64,000 nucleotides of DNA from Hallerella porci (GCF_003148885.1 NZ_QGHD01000009.1:31937-95936), one strand, 5' to 3'; positions 26,186 through 34,996 are shown, numbered from the stretch's first letter. Numbers and translations are program-made. Notes: generated from the sequence alone by a model not told the origin.

Positions 26186-27217
26186 ATGAATTACTTAGAT
26201 AGAAACGAATTCAATTTCAAACCTTCCGAAAAAGTTTTGAATGCAATTCGAAATTTTAATCCCGAAGAACTTTGCTTTTACACGCGCATTTACGACGAAG
26301 GTAAAAAGAGCATTTTCTCGGTGAAGTTAAGCGCAATCTACAATGTTCCCGAAAGTCAAATTTTATTGGGCTACGGTGGCGAAGATATTTTGAAAAATGC
26401 CGTGCATTATTTTTTAATGAAAGGCGATAATAAAACCATCATGATTCCCGAATTTTCGTGGTGGTATTATAATCGCATTGCGGGCGAATGCGGCGGCACT
26501 TTTACGATGTATCCGCTTTACGAAAAAGAAGATACCTTTGCTTACGATGTCGATGAAGTGATTAAACTGACCAATCAAAATCATCCGCGGATGTTGCTTT
26601 TGGCATCTCCGAATAATCCGACGGGAAATTCTTTAACTCCCGATGAAATTTCTCGCATCATGGAAAACATTCCAAGCGATACAATTGTTTTAATCGATGA
26701 GGCTTACGCTTCGTTTATTTGCACCGATACCGCTTACATTGCGCCGCTCGTTGCAAAATATTCGAACTTGATTATTTCGCGCACACTGTCTAAATTCTTC
26801 GGGCTTCCGGGTCTTCGCATGGGCTTTGGATTTATCGGAAAAGGTCATGATTCGTTCTTGAGTTACGCCAATAAATATTTGGGCTACAACCGTTTTAGCG
26901 AAGCGGTTGCGATGGCTGCAATCGATAGCGAAGATCATTATCGGAAAGTCGCCGATGAAATGCAGTGGGACAGAGACCTTTTCCAAAAAGAACTCGGCGG
27001 TCTTCCGGGCTTTAAAATTTACAAGAGCGTTGCCAATTTTATTTTGATTAAATATCCGGTGCGCATTCAGGAAGCGCTCAAAAAAGCGCTCGCCGAACAA
27101 GATTACAAAATCAAATTTATGACCGATAAAGGTTTGGAAGATTGCTTGCGCATTACTCTCGGGCGGAAAGAACAAATTCAACTCGTCGTCGATACGATTA
27201 AAAGGTGCGCATTATGA
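26186..27217 (+). CDS. HisC/CobD-like PLP-dependent enzyme (aminotransferase or phospho-amino-acid decarboxylase)
   Basis: 343 aa from the ATG at 26186 (AAAGG upstream). Fold-type I PLP enzyme: LLASPNNPTGNSLTPDEI, VLIDEAYASF with the PLP-ring Asp, and SRTLSKFFGLPGLRMGF with the Schiff-base Lys. By sequence it belongs with histidinol-phosphate aminotransferases, a group that includes CobD-type threonine-phosphate and serine-phosphate decarboxylases. No other his genes are near. Between LicD and a LicC-like cytidylyltransferase, a role in making an amino-alcohol phosphate (for example phosphoethanolamine) is more likely than histidine synthesis; this is inference. Confidence 0.8.
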   Translation: MNYLDRNEFNFKPSEKVLNAIRNFNPEELCFYTRIYDEGKKSIFSVKLSAIYNVPESQILLGYGGEDILKNAVHYFLMKGDNKTIMIPEFSWWYYNRIAGECGGTFTMYPLYEKEDTFAYDVDEVIKLTNQNHPRMLLLASPNNPTGNSLTPDEISRIMENIPSDTIVLIDEAYASFICTDTAYIAPLVAKYSNLIISRTLSKFFGLPGLRMGFGFIGKGHDSFLSYANKYLGYNRFSEAVAMAAIDSEDHYRKVADEMQWDRDLFQKELGGLPGFKIYKSVANFILIKYPVRIQEALKKALAEQDYKIKFMTDKGLEDCLRITLGRKEQIQLVVDTIKRCAL

Positions 27218-27939
27218 TTGCTGTCATTTTAGCCGCAGGAATTGCTTCGCGTCTGCGCCCGCTCACAAACGATACGCCAAAGTGCTTGCTCGATGTCAAA
27301 GGCAAATCGCTTTTGGAACGTTCGATGAACGCGTTAATCGATGCGGGCATTTCGGAATTTGTGATTGTCACGGGTTATCTCAATCAAAAAATTGAAAATT
27401 TCGTAAACGCAAATTACAAACAAATTAACGTTACCTTTATTCATAACGATGTTTACGAATTGACCAATAACATTTATTCTTTGTGGCTTTCGCGCAAAGT
27501 CGTCGATGCCAAAGACTTTTTGCTTTTAGATAGCGATCTACTTTACGACCCGCAAATCGTAAAAAATGTCTTGGCGGATAAAAACGAAAATGTGCTCACG
27601 CTCATTCGCCATGAACTTGGCGAAGAAGAAATGAAAGTCGTCACCGACGAAAAAGGCGCAATCGTTGAAATCAGTAAAACTTGCGACCCGAAAATGGCTG
27701 CGGGCGAAAGTTTAGGCATCGAAAAAATCGGCAAAAATTATTCGAAAGCTTTGTTCATCGAACTTGATAAAATGATGAACCAAGAGCATTTGGAAAATAA
27801 ATTCTACGAGCTTGCTTTTGAACGCTTGATTCAGCAAGGGCACACTTACAGCGTTTTAGATGCATCAAATTATTTTTCGTGCGAGCTTGATACCGTCGAA
27901 GATTTTGAAAATGCGAAAGTGAAAATTCCGCTGCCGTAA
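27214..27939 (+). CDS. LicC-like nucleotidyltransferase (probable CTP:phospho-amino-alcohol cytidylyltransferase)
   Basis: 241 aa from the ATG at 27214, which overlaps the previous stop as ATGA; a GTG nine bases earlier sits directly on the ribosome site. Sugar-nucleotide-transferase type core: VILAAGIASRLRPLTNDTPK with the activating Lys, then LLDSDLLYDP with a metal-binding Asp, and LGIEKIGKNY. The short length and this motif set match LicC/phosphocholine cytidylyltransferases more than hexose-1-phosphate enzymes. It would supply the CDP donor for LicD. Confidence 0.85.
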   Translation: MIAVILAAGIASRLRPLTNDTPKCLLDVKGKSLLERSMNALIDAGISEFVIVTGYLNQKIENFVNANYKQINVTFIHNDVYELTNNIYSLWLSRKVVDAKDFLLLDSDLLYDPQIVKNVLADKNENVLTLIRHELGEEEMKVVTDEKGAIVEISKTCDPKMAAGESLGIEKIGKNYSKALFIELDKMMNQEHLENKFYELAFERLIQQGHTYSVLDASNYFSCELDTVEDFENAKVKIPLP

Positions 27940-27972
27940 AAACGCTGAAAATTTTTGCAAGGAAATGAAACC

Positions 27973-28986
27973 ATGGTGAAGTATCTTTTTGTTCTGACGA
28001 GTTCTCCGAAAGATTTTTTCTGCGAACAAACTTTGGTTGCTATCGCATCGTTGCGGGATCACAATCCGAATGCGTTTGTGACTCTTTTGACGGATGACAA
28101 AACGGCTGCAACGCTCACGGGGCCGCGGGCTGCATTAAAAGATGCTGTCGATGAATTTAAAGCGCTTACGTTAGATGAAAAGTTTACGCCGATGTTGCGT
28201 TCGCGTTATTTGAAAACGGTCATGCGCAATGTCATCGATGGCGATTTTCTTTACATGGATTCGGATATCGCAATCGTCGATGATTTGACAATTCCCGCAG
28301 AATGGGCAGGCGGCATTTACGCGGTTCTCGATTTTCACACGAATTTGCACAAGGCAATCAATCGCAAAAAAGTGTTGAACAATGCGAAGCGTCTCGGTTT
28401 TTCGCCGATTTTAAATGACGAAATTTTTAACGGAGGCGTGATGTTTGCTGCCGATACGCCGGAATGCCGCAAATTTTTTGAAACGTGGCATGAACTTTGG
28501 CTGTATTGCGTGAACAAAAATTTCCCCTACGATATGGCTTCTCTCGCTGAAGCGAATTTCAAATTTCATTATGTGACACGGAAAATGCCCGGCGGTTGGA
28601 ATTGTCAACTCGCTTACGGCAACCGTTTTCTCCCGACTGCAAAAGTGCTCCACTTCTTCGGTTCTCGCATTATCGATACTTGCGGCCACAAAGTTCCTGA
28701 ATCGATGAATTTATTTTTGCCGAAAATTTTGCGGAAAGATTTTTACACGAATTTGAAAAATATTCCGGTGAAAGTCGGCGCCGATAAAAAAATCACAATC
28801 AACGAATATTACGACGATGTGATTTTACACGCCAAAGAAGAATTTGAATATCAAACGAAAAAAGTGGGAGCCGCTGGCGCTTATATTATTCGCAGTTATG
28901 CGTTTGCAAAATCGCTAGCGTGGATTTATAAGAAGGCGCCGTTCCTTACCAAATTGCTTTCGGGAATTGGAAAAATTATTGGGTAA
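27973..28986 (+). CDS. GT8-like glycosyltransferase
   Basis: 337 aa from the ATG at 27973, with AAGGA 9 bases upstream; the longer frame begins at a TTG. Nucleotide-diphospho-sugar transferase fold: YLFVLTSSPKDFFCEQT, RSRYLKTVMRNVIDGDFLYM then DSDIAI with the DxD metal motif, and ILNDEIFNGGVMFAA typical of GT8-type enzymes. Probably adds a hexose to the glycan made by this cluster. Its 3' end overlaps the convergent GGDEF gene by 11 bases. Confidence 0.8.
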   Translation: MVKYLFVLTSSPKDFFCEQTLVAIASLRDHNPNAFVTLLTDDKTAATLTGPRAALKDAVDEFKALTLDEKFTPMLRSRYLKTVMRNVIDGDFLYMDSDIAIVDDLTIPAEWAGGIYAVLDFHTNLHKAINRKKVLNNAKRLGFSPILNDEIFNGGVMFAADTPECRKFFETWHELWLYCVNKNFPYDMASLAEANFKFHYVTRKMPGGWNCQLAYGNRFLPTAKVLHFFGSRIIDTCGHKVPESMNLFLPKILRKDFYTNLKNIPVKVGADKKITINEYYDDVILHAKEEFEYQTKKVGAAGAYIIRSYAFAKSLAWIYKKAPFLTKLLSGIGKIIG

Positions 28987-30082
28987 TGTTAAAAAGTTTT
29001 CGTTCTTGATTTTGCAAAATTTGAATGAAAGAATCTTGCGAAAAATCAAATGGGCGAATGTCGTAATCGATGGCGAGCAAATACGGCGACGCATTATGGA
29101 AATTGAATTTGTCAATTTCCGATTGCAGCTCTTGTAAACAATTTTCGATTGCTGAATTTTCTTGGGAAGTTATCAAAATTAAAAATTCATCGCCATCGCA
29201 GTGGATGGAATTGCCGCGATCGCCGACTGCGGTTTTTAACATTTGCGCAAAATTTTGAATAAAAGAATTTTGCGGAAAACTCAAATTGATTTTTCGAAAA
29301 TCGTGAACTGTTAAAAGAATCGCCGTCATTTTGGTGGGACGAATTTTGGCAGAAACGCGTTGCAAAAAATTCAAATAATTGCGATTGTAAAGTCCGGATT
29401 CTTGATCGCGGAAAAGTTTTTCGTTCTGTAAACTGACGAGAATTCCCGCAAGAGAAATGGCGAGAGAAACGGAGAGAACAGAATTGCCGTAGAAAAAAGT
29501 TTGAACGCTTCCGCCGATAATCGCGGGCAATAAATAAGCCCACAGCGGAAAGGATTTGAAAACGCCGCCGCGCAGGCGCGTGCAAAAATAAAAGATAATC
29601 GAATCGATTAAAATGCCGTAATCGATGCAAAGGAAATAATTGTAGAAAGTTTCGCGGTGGTAAAAATTATTATCGTCGAGAGAAAAGGAAAGCGGTTCGA
29701 TAAAATTGATGCAAAGAAGAAAAATCCCCGAAGCGATGGCGACAAATAAGCAGCCGTTATGTAACTGCGAAAGCGGAGATTTTAAATGCGCCGCCAAAAA
29801 ACGCAGCCAATAAAAACTTGTGAGCATAATGGAAACATAAAGCCAACTCGTAGAAACGGCGATGAAAATGCGCGCAAATTGTCCGGGATGTCCGATAAAT
29901 AAATACGAAAGTGGGTCGGCGATGCAGTTAGACAACGAGCAAATCATCAAAATCGTTAAATTTTTATTTTCTTCGGAATTATCTTTAAATCGCCAGCGGC
30001 TCGTGAGCAGCAAAAGGCAAATCAAAAGACAACCGAAAAGGTTGACGATAAAAATATTTTCCAAATCAAAATTTGTAGGCAT
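28976..30082 (-). CDS. Multi-pass membrane protein with a degenerate GGDEF domain
   Basis: 368 aa from the ATG at 30082; a TTG at 30118 is also in frame. About 6-7 membrane helices fill residues 1-215, then a GGDEF-like domain. Its signature loop reads CDGDEF rather than GGDEF/GGEEF, and the usual metal-binding DIDxFK segment reads TVHDFRKIN, so the first metal Asp is missing. The DQESGLYNRNYL motif (DxLTGLxNR equivalent) remains. It is probably not a working cyclase; a GTP- or c-di-GMP-binding sensor role is inferred. Confidence 0.8.
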   Translation of the reverse strand: MPTNFDLENIFIVNLFGCLLICLLLLTSRWRFKDNSEENKNLTILMICSLSNCIADPLSYLFIGHPGQFARIFIAVSTSWLYVSIMLTSFYWLRFLAAHLKSPLSQLHNGCLFVAIASGIFLLCINFIEPLSFSLDDNNFYHRETFYNYFLCIDYGILIDSIIFYFCTRLRGGVFKSFPLWAYLLPAIIGGSVQTFFYGNSVLSVSLAISLAGILVSLQNEKLFRDQESGLYNRNYLNFLQRVSAKIRPTKMTAILLTVHDFRKINLSFPQNSFIQNFAQMLKTAVGDRGNSIHCDGDEFLILITSQENSAIENCLQELQSEIDKFNFHNASPYLLAIDYDIRPFDFSQDSFIQILQNQERKLFNITQ

Positions 30083-30173
30083 AGAATAAATTCTTAAAAA
30101 TTCTTTTTTAATATCCAAAAGATAACTAAAAATTACTATTTTTGCGAGCGAATTTCATTTTGAGGGTGAAAAA

Positions 30174-31844
30174 ATGAAGAAAAATTTTTTTACAAAAGTT
30201 CTTTTGGTGAATGTTCTGTTTGTGCTGACGCTGAACGGATGGGCACAAGAAACGGAATCGGCTGATTCTCTTGTTGTAAAAGAACCGGCAATCGATAGCC
30301 TCGCTTGGATGGAAACGAAAATTCGAAATTCCTGTGCGGGCGTTGAAGAGGAATCGCTTTGCTTGGAATGGATGCGGACGCATTCTGCTCTGCAATGGAA
30401 AACTCTCGATTCTTTATTTTGCAAAAATCGCGAATCGATTGATGCGTGCAAATTGTATTTGGATAGCATTCCGCGTGAAAAGCGCGGACCGTATTTGCGC
30501 ACATTAGAATCCGAAGGACTTTTGAATTTTACGCGCACTGTTGAATCGGATACCGTTTACGAAAAAACGCTGACAACGGGCGAGTGCTTCCGCGATCTCG
30601 AAGAAATGACAAATCGCACAATGCGAATGATTGCGGAATCGGATGCGGGCGATTCGATGCATTTTGATTTTGGAAATTGCGCTTTTGATGGAAGCGATTC
30701 AGCGAAGCACGATTGCGAAAGTTTGATGAATGCATTTGCGCAAGCGCGAAAAGAAGAATGTGCGACGAGCGTTGTCACGAAAATGGTCCGCGAAAAATTT
30801 GAAAAAGTAGAACAAGTTCATTTATTCGATCGGCAAATTGATGCGCTGTGGTCGGGGCTTTGGAATTTAGATTGGTATAAACGCGATACATCGTGGAATC
30901 GCGATATGGAATTTTTAGGAAAAATGGGGCTCAGTTATTCCGAAGAATATTTGCGGACGCAAATTCGCGATGCGTTTCAAAATACGAATGATGTGTGGAA
31001 TTTCCACCTTCTCAATGCGTGTTCCGTTTACCCGACAATCGATGACGGCTACGAAAAAATGCAATATTTCCGCTTATTCGATTGCGATTCGATTTTGAAA
31101 AATCATCAGTTGAGTTGCGACGGAAGCGTTCTCGAAAAAGAAGTGCCGCGGACGATGAATGGTCAACAACCGGTAAAAGTCATTTGCGATTTGAAAGAAC
31201 ATCGTTGGCGGGAAATGAATGAAGAAGAACGTCGCTTTGGATTATGTTCTGCGAAAAATTTCGGCGAAGAAAAGAAAACGCCGACGGGAATTTTTATCTG
31301 CGATCAAGGTTGGAAAAAATTGACAGAAGCGGACACTTGGGATAGGGATTTTTCCAGTGGATTTGCTGCGGGAAAATTCCGTCCGAAGCGAGAATATTTT
31401 CAAGATTCGCGTGATGGAAAAGTTTATCGCATTGTCAAAGTGGGAACGCAAACATGGATGGCGATGAATTTAAATTACGCGACTTTGTGGGGAAGCCGTT
31501 GCGGAAACGGAAAAGACATCAACTGCACAGCTTACGGTCGGCTTTACAATCAAGAAGCTGCGCAAAAAGTTTGCCCAGCCGGTTGGCATTTGCCGACTTC
31601 TGCCGATTGGGAAAATTTGTATGCTGCTTTGCAAAATCAAGTGCCTGCGAATCAGAAAAATAAATTGATTTCTGCGGGAGGATTTGTGTGGCAGCCGGCA
31701 CCGAAAAAAGAGGCGATGGTTTATTGGATTCCCGATGTAACTGCCGAAAGAATGACTGCGCGAGTCAAGCAAACGGGAATTTCTTGGGATGCGGAATCGG
31801 GAAAATTTCCCTATCATCCAGTACGCTGCGTGCTCGATGAATAG
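30174..31844 (+). CDS. Secreted FISUMP-domain (Fibrobacter succinogenes major paralogous domain) protein
   Basis: 556 aa. Signal peptide about 1-24 (ending GWAQ). The middle ~370 residues are Glu/Asp/Cys-rich and helical, with paired Cys (SCAGVEEESLCLEW), and match nothing I know. The C-terminal 150 residues are the FISUMP domain: DGKVYRIVKVGTQTWMAMNL, CTAYGRLYNQEAA, CPAGWHLPTSADWENLYAAL and PVRCV at the end. This domain is strongly expanded in Fibrobacter and sits on surface or secreted proteins of unknown role. Followed 13 bases later by the DUF2914 gene. Confidence 0.88.
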   Translation: MKKNFFTKVLLVNVLFVLTLNGWAQETESADSLVVKEPAIDSLAWMETKIRNSCAGVEEESLCLEWMRTHSALQWKTLDSLFCKNRESIDACKLYLDSIPREKRGPYLRTLESEGLLNFTRTVESDTVYEKTLTTGECFRDLEEMTNRTMRMIAESDAGDSMHFDFGNCAFDGSDSAKHDCESLMNAFAQARKEECATSVVTKMVREKFEKVEQVHLFDRQIDALWSGLWNLDWYKRDTSWNRDMEFLGKMGLSYSEEYLRTQIRDAFQNTNDVWNFHLLNACSVYPTIDDGYEKMQYFRLFDCDSILKNHQLSCDGSVLEKEVPRTMNGQQPVKVICDLKEHRWREMNEEERRFGLCSAKNFGEEKKTPTGIFICDQGWKKLTEADTWDRDFSSGFAAGKFRPKREYFQDSRDGKVYRIVKVGTQTWMAMNLNYATLWGSRCGNGKDINCTAYGRLYNQEAAQKVCPAGWHLPTSADWENLYAALQNQVPANQKNKLISAGGFVWQPAPKKEAMVYWIPDVTAERMTARVKQTGISWDAESGKFPYHPVRCVLDE

Positions 31845-31856
31845 TACATTAAGAAT

Positions 31857-32924
31857 ATGCTGAATTTTTTACAAAGTGAATTGTTTCAAAAAGTGCGAAA
31901 AGTTTTGCCCGCAGCCTCTTTCTTCGGAGGCTTTACGTGGGATTCCATTACTCTCGGCAAATTGGTGCAGACTTCGGACTTGGCGATACTTCTTTTGTAT
32001 TATCTCGCTTCTCTCGTTTTCTTAATTCTTCTCGCCGCCGAACCGGGAAAATTTTTAAACCGCAGTTGGAGCGAAGCATGGCAAAATCGTTTTACTTACG
32101 CAGTGCAATTTTGCTTTGGCAGTCTTTTTAGCGCGCTCGTCGTCTGCTATTTTAAAAGCAGCGCATCTGTCGGAGCTTTTTTCCTGGTGATTCTTCTCGC
32201 AGGATTTTTAGTGGCGAATGAATTTTTGCAAAAAAGTTATGCGATGTTTGGATTTACTCTCGCCCTTTTTCATTTGCTCGGCACGATGTATTTGAATTTT
32301 TTAATTCCGCATTTGGTAAATGGCTTAGGATTTTTCTGGTTCTTTTTATCGTCGTTAATTTCGTTTGGAATTTGTGTCGGCGCTTGGAAAATTTCAAAAA
32401 AGTCGGCGAAAGTTCTTGTGGCTCCCGCATTGATTTCTTGTCTTTTAGGAATTGCTTTTTTGGGAAATTGGATTCCGCCGGTGCCGCTCGTTTTGAAAGA
32501 TCAAAATGCGTGCACAGAATTTCAGCGGGATTATTCGTGCAAAGTTGATGAGGTGGGAACGCTAAAAAGTTTATGGATTGCTGCGGGTTTTGCGCCAACG
32601 ATTACGGCGGCTGCGGACGGTGTTACTTTTGTGAGTTCGGTTTTTGCGCCGGCAAAAGTCGAAGCGCAGTTGGAACATCGTTGGTATTATCTCAATCCGA
32701 AAACGGGAAATTTTGAATTGATGAGTCGCATTTCGTCCGAGCGAATGCGCACGCATGGAAGTCGTGAAGAAGGTTTCCGCATTTATACGAAAAAGCGAAA
32801 TGTGCCTGCGGGAAAATGGCGCGTTGACACGGCTGTTCAAAATGGGGCAGTTATCGGGACGAAAACTTTTTACATTCAAAAATCCGATGGCGAAGTGAAA
32901 AAGAAAGTGTGGAAAATCAATTGA
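31857..32924 (+). CDS. DUF2914 membrane protein
   Basis: 355 aa. About 6-7 membrane helices (residues 35-205) are followed by a C-terminal extracytoplasmic DUF2914-type domain: LEHRWYYLNPKTGNFELMSR, GFRIYTKKRNVPAGKWRVD, GAVIGTKTFYI. The family is uncharacterised and found in Gram-negative envelopes. Start MLNFLQSELF has little ribosome site. It probably shares a transcript with the FISUMP gene. Confidence 0.8.
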   Translation: MLNFLQSELFQKVRKVLPAASFFGGFTWDSITLGKLVQTSDLAILLLYYLASLVFLILLAAEPGKFLNRSWSEAWQNRFTYAVQFCFGSLFSALVVCYFKSSASVGAFFLVILLAGFLVANEFLQKSYAMFGFTLALFHLLGTMYLNFLIPHLVNGLGFFWFFLSSLISFGICVGAWKISKKSAKVLVAPALISCLLGIAFLGNWIPPVPLVLKDQNACTEFQRDYSCKVDEVGTLKSLWIAAGFAPTITAAADGVTFVSSVFAPAKVEAQLEHRWYYLNPKTGNFELMSRISSERMRTHGSREEGFRIYTKKRNVPAGKWRVDTAVQNGAVIGTKTFYIQKSDGEVKKKVWKIN

Positions 32925-32962
32925 GTTGAAATTTCTCATTTTTAATTTTATACATTTAAACT

Positions 32963-33376
32963 ATGGATAAACTCAGCCAAAGCTTAGAAGATTACTTAGA
33001 AAAAGTCTTGATGTTGCAACTGTCGAAAGGCAATGCGCGTTTGAAAGATATCGCTGCCGAATTGAAAGTGAAAGCGCCTTCGGCGGTGCGCGCAATGCGA
33101 GAATTAAAAGAACTCGGCTATGTTGAGCAAGAGCCTTATGGTTTGGTAACATTAACGGAAGCGGGACACGCCGCGGCCGCTTCGGTTCTCGGCAGACATA
33201 CTCTTCTCCGCAGCTTTTTTATGCAATTAGGCGTTTCCGCAGAAATTGCCAACGAAGACGCTTGTGCCGTGGAACATGTTCTCTCGGCAGAAACTTTAGA
33301 CCGCATTGAAAGTTTTGTGCAAAAAAACGCGAAAACGGTGAAAAAAACGGCAAAAACGAAAACTGAGAAGAAATAA
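32963..33376 (+). CDS. DtxR/MntR-family metal-dependent transcriptional repressor
   Basis: 137 aa. N-terminal winged helix (1-65: LEDYLEKVLMLQ, IAAELKVKAPSAVRAMRELK), then the dimerisation helix with metal ligands (EAGHAAAASVLGRHTLLRSF, CAVEHVLS), as in DtxR/MntR. There is no SH3 domain, as in MntR-type members; the tail is Lys/Thr-rich. It sits directly upstream of two DtxR-like boxes and the feo operon, so it very likely senses Fe2+ (or Mn2+) and represses ferrous iron uptake. Own terminator follows. Confidence 0.9.
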   Translation: MDKLSQSLEDYLEKVLMLQLSKGNARLKDIAAELKVKAPSAVRAMRELKELGYVEQEPYGLVTLTEAGHAAAASVLGRHTLLRSFFMQLGVSAEIANEDACAVEHVLSAETLDRIESFVQKNAKTVKKTAKTKTEKK

Positions 33377-33394
33377 ACCGAAAAGAAATTGCAG

Positions 33395-33424
33395 GGTCGC
33401 GCTATCGCGCGGTCTTATTTTTTA
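33395..33424 (+). terminator. Terminator after the DtxR-family gene
   Basis: Eight-base-pair hairpin (GGTCGCGC TATC GCGCGGTC with two G-T wobbles) followed by TTATTTTTT, 19 bases after the stop. It separates the regulator from the downstream iron operon. Confidence 0.75.
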
Positions 33425-33466
33425 CTAAAAAAGTTAGCTGAATATCACTTTTTAAAGGAATTAGCC

Positions 33467-33505
33467 TTGACTAATTCCTGTTTTGTTTTAAATTTAGCCT
33501 TGTAA
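33467..33505 (+). promoter_or_regulatory. Candidate promoter elements of the feo operon
   Basis: TTGACT (33467-33472) is spaced 16 bases from TAAATT (33489-33494), a fair sigma-70-type pair upstream of the boxes. A second option is TTGTAA (33500-33505) with CAAAAT (33523-33528), which would put box 1 between -35 and -10. Both are by eye. Confidence 0.4.
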
Positions 33506-33507
33506 AA

Positions 33508-33526
33508 TTAGTTTAGACTAAACAAA
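33508..33526. promoter_or_regulatory. DtxR-like operator, box 1
   Basis: TTAGTTTAGACTAAACAAA. It has the 9-1-9 layout of the known DtxR/IdeR box TTAGGTTAGSCTAACCTAA, with an inner perfect dyad GTTTAG-A-CTAAAC. It lies 57 bases before the first gene of the iron operon. Confidence 0.75.
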
Positions 33527-33545
33527 ATAGTTTAAGCTAAACTAA
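33527..33545. promoter_or_regulatory. DtxR-like operator, box 2
   Basis: ATAGTTTAAGCTAAACTAA, again 9-1-9, starting on the base after box 1 ends. Arms AGTTTA/TAAACT pair perfectly. Two abutting boxes suggest cooperative loading of two repressor dimers (inference). Confidence 0.75.
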
Positions 33546-33582
33546 TTATTCGAAGAAAAGATTTCTAGAAAGGAAACCTAAC

Positions 33583-34746
33583 ATGAAAAAGACAATCGGA
33601 ATGATTCTGGCGTCGGCTGCGATGACAGCCCCGCTTTTTGCTCAAGATTCTGCGGCCGAAGTAAAAGACCCGCAATTCTCCGTCGCCGGGGAAGTTGAAT
33701 TTGAAGGCAATGCCCATTTCAAACAAGTAGATCCGCGTGATGAAGTGAAAAATAATCGCGAAACGAATAAAGCTTTCCACGATTATTCTTCGACTTTTGG
33801 ACTCGTTTTCTCGGTAAAGTTTAACGAAAAATGGTCTGCGGAAGCGGGAATCAAAGCGGACGACGATAATTCTTCGCCGGGATTTGCTTACGATGGAGCG
33901 TTTATTCAATACCAAGTCAATGATAATATCGCATTGAAGGCGGGTGACTTTACCTACTCCGAAGGCGCTTTGCGTTATTACGATTACGATGATCCGGGCG
34001 ATGCTGCATTCGGCATGACCGAACGCAATATCCGCGGTTTGGAAATTGACGCTTACGGCCTTTTGGTGGGCTTTGGCTGGGGCCGCGACGATGACGATTG
34101 CATTGCCGATGAAAATGGCGAAGAATTGGGCTGCACTTCTTACGATGTGCATCTCGCTTATGAACTTGCGCTCGGCAATCACACGATTCGTCCGTTTGTG
34201 AACTATCAAAGTTATCAACTGAAAAACGGAAACCGTTTGCGCGCAGGCGTTACTGCAAATCTCGTCTTTGGCGATGCGATGAATGTGCAAGTGGCTTACG
34301 GCCTTCTCGCTGATGCACTCAAAGAAGACGAACCGAAAATGAGTCACGCATTTGCTCTCGAACCGGAATTTAACTTCGGAAAACTCACCGTGAAAGGCTC
34401 GGCGTTCTATGCTTACAAAGCGGACGAAGAAGATGTGCCGACCGAAATTGAAGTGCCGGAATATATGTTCGCTTATGTCGAACCGATTTTCGCCATCAAC
34501 GATCAACTTTCTGTTGGCGTGCAAGGGGAATATCACACGATGTCCACCAATAAAGATGACGAACTCGCTCAAGTTTTCGTCGGATCGAAAGCGTATTTGA
34601 ATCCGACTGAAAATCTTTCGTTAGAAGCATACGTGCGCGCGTGCATCCCTGTGGGCGATGATTACGATAGCGATAGCGGAAGCGATTATGCCGGCCAAGA
34701 TGATGTTTACTTTGGCGCAGGTGCAAGCGTAGGCTTTACATTCTAA
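33583..34746 (+). CDS. Outer-membrane beta-barrel protein, first gene of the iron operon
   Basis: 387 aa. Signal peptide about 1-20 (ending LFAQ). The mature protein is a run of amphipathic beta strands ending in SVGFTF, the C-terminal Phe signal for BAM-mediated insertion. It is very acidic, with clusters such as RDDDDC, KADEEDVPTE and GDDYDSDSGSDYAGQDD. No TonB box or plug is seen, so it is porin-like rather than a TonB-dependent receptor. Directly behind two DtxR-like boxes and before feoA, it may pass or gather Fe2+ across the outer membrane; this is inferred. Confidence 0.75.
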   Translation: MKKTIGMILASAAMTAPLFAQDSAAEVKDPQFSVAGEVEFEGNAHFKQVDPRDEVKNNRETNKAFHDYSSTFGLVFSVKFNEKWSAEAGIKADDDNSSPGFAYDGAFIQYQVNDNIALKAGDFTYSEGALRYYDYDDPGDAAFGMTERNIRGLEIDAYGLLVGFGWGRDDDDCIADENGEELGCTSYDVHLAYELALGNHTIRPFVNYQSYQLKNGNRLRAGVTANLVFGDAMNVQVAYGLLADALKEDEPKMSHAFALEPEFNFGKLTVKGSAFYAYKADEEDVPTEIEVPEYMFAYVEPIFAINDQLSVGVQGEYHTMSTNKDDELAQVFVGSKAYLNPTENLSLEAYVRACIPVGDDYDSDSGSDYAGQDDVYFGAGASVGFTF

Positions 34747-34764
34747 AAATAGGAGGACGATACG

Positions 34765-34974
34765 ATGCCACTTACTTTCTGTACAATCGGACAAAATTTT
34801 ATTCTCAAAAGACTGAGCGGAGATTCCGCGGTCCGTCAGCACTTAAATGAACTCGGTTTTAGCGTGGGTTCTCCGGTGACTGTGATTTCTAGCCTCGGCG
34901 GAAACGTGATTGTCAAAGTGAAAGAGTCACGTATCGCCCTTGATCATAAACTTGCTAGCCGAATTATGGTGTAA
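34765..34974 (+). CDS. feoA: FeoA-type SH3 protein (first copy)
   Basis: 69 aa with GGAGG upstream. FeoA fold: LSGDSAVRQHLNELGFSVGS then PVTVISSLGGNVIVKVKESR and ALDHKLASRIMV. FeoA is a small cytoplasmic partner of FeoB needed for ferrous iron uptake. Two FeoA genes in a row precede feoB; this one has the canonical ALDxxLAxxI end. Confidence 0.88.
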   Translation: MPLTFCTIGQNFILKRLSGDSAVRQHLNELGFSVGSPVTVISSLGGNVIVKVKESRIALDHKLASRIMV

Positions 34975-34996
34975 TTCGATAGCGCAGGAGACAAAT

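Noticed and set aside
26186..27217. hisC as a histidine-pathway gene
   Set aside because: No other his genes are near; the surrounding genes are for glycan modification, so I kept a neutral HisC/CobD-like call.
33565..34572. 335-aa frame antisense to the iron-operon barrel
   Set aside because: Opposes a well-supported signal-peptide protein and has F/I/R-rich shadow composition.
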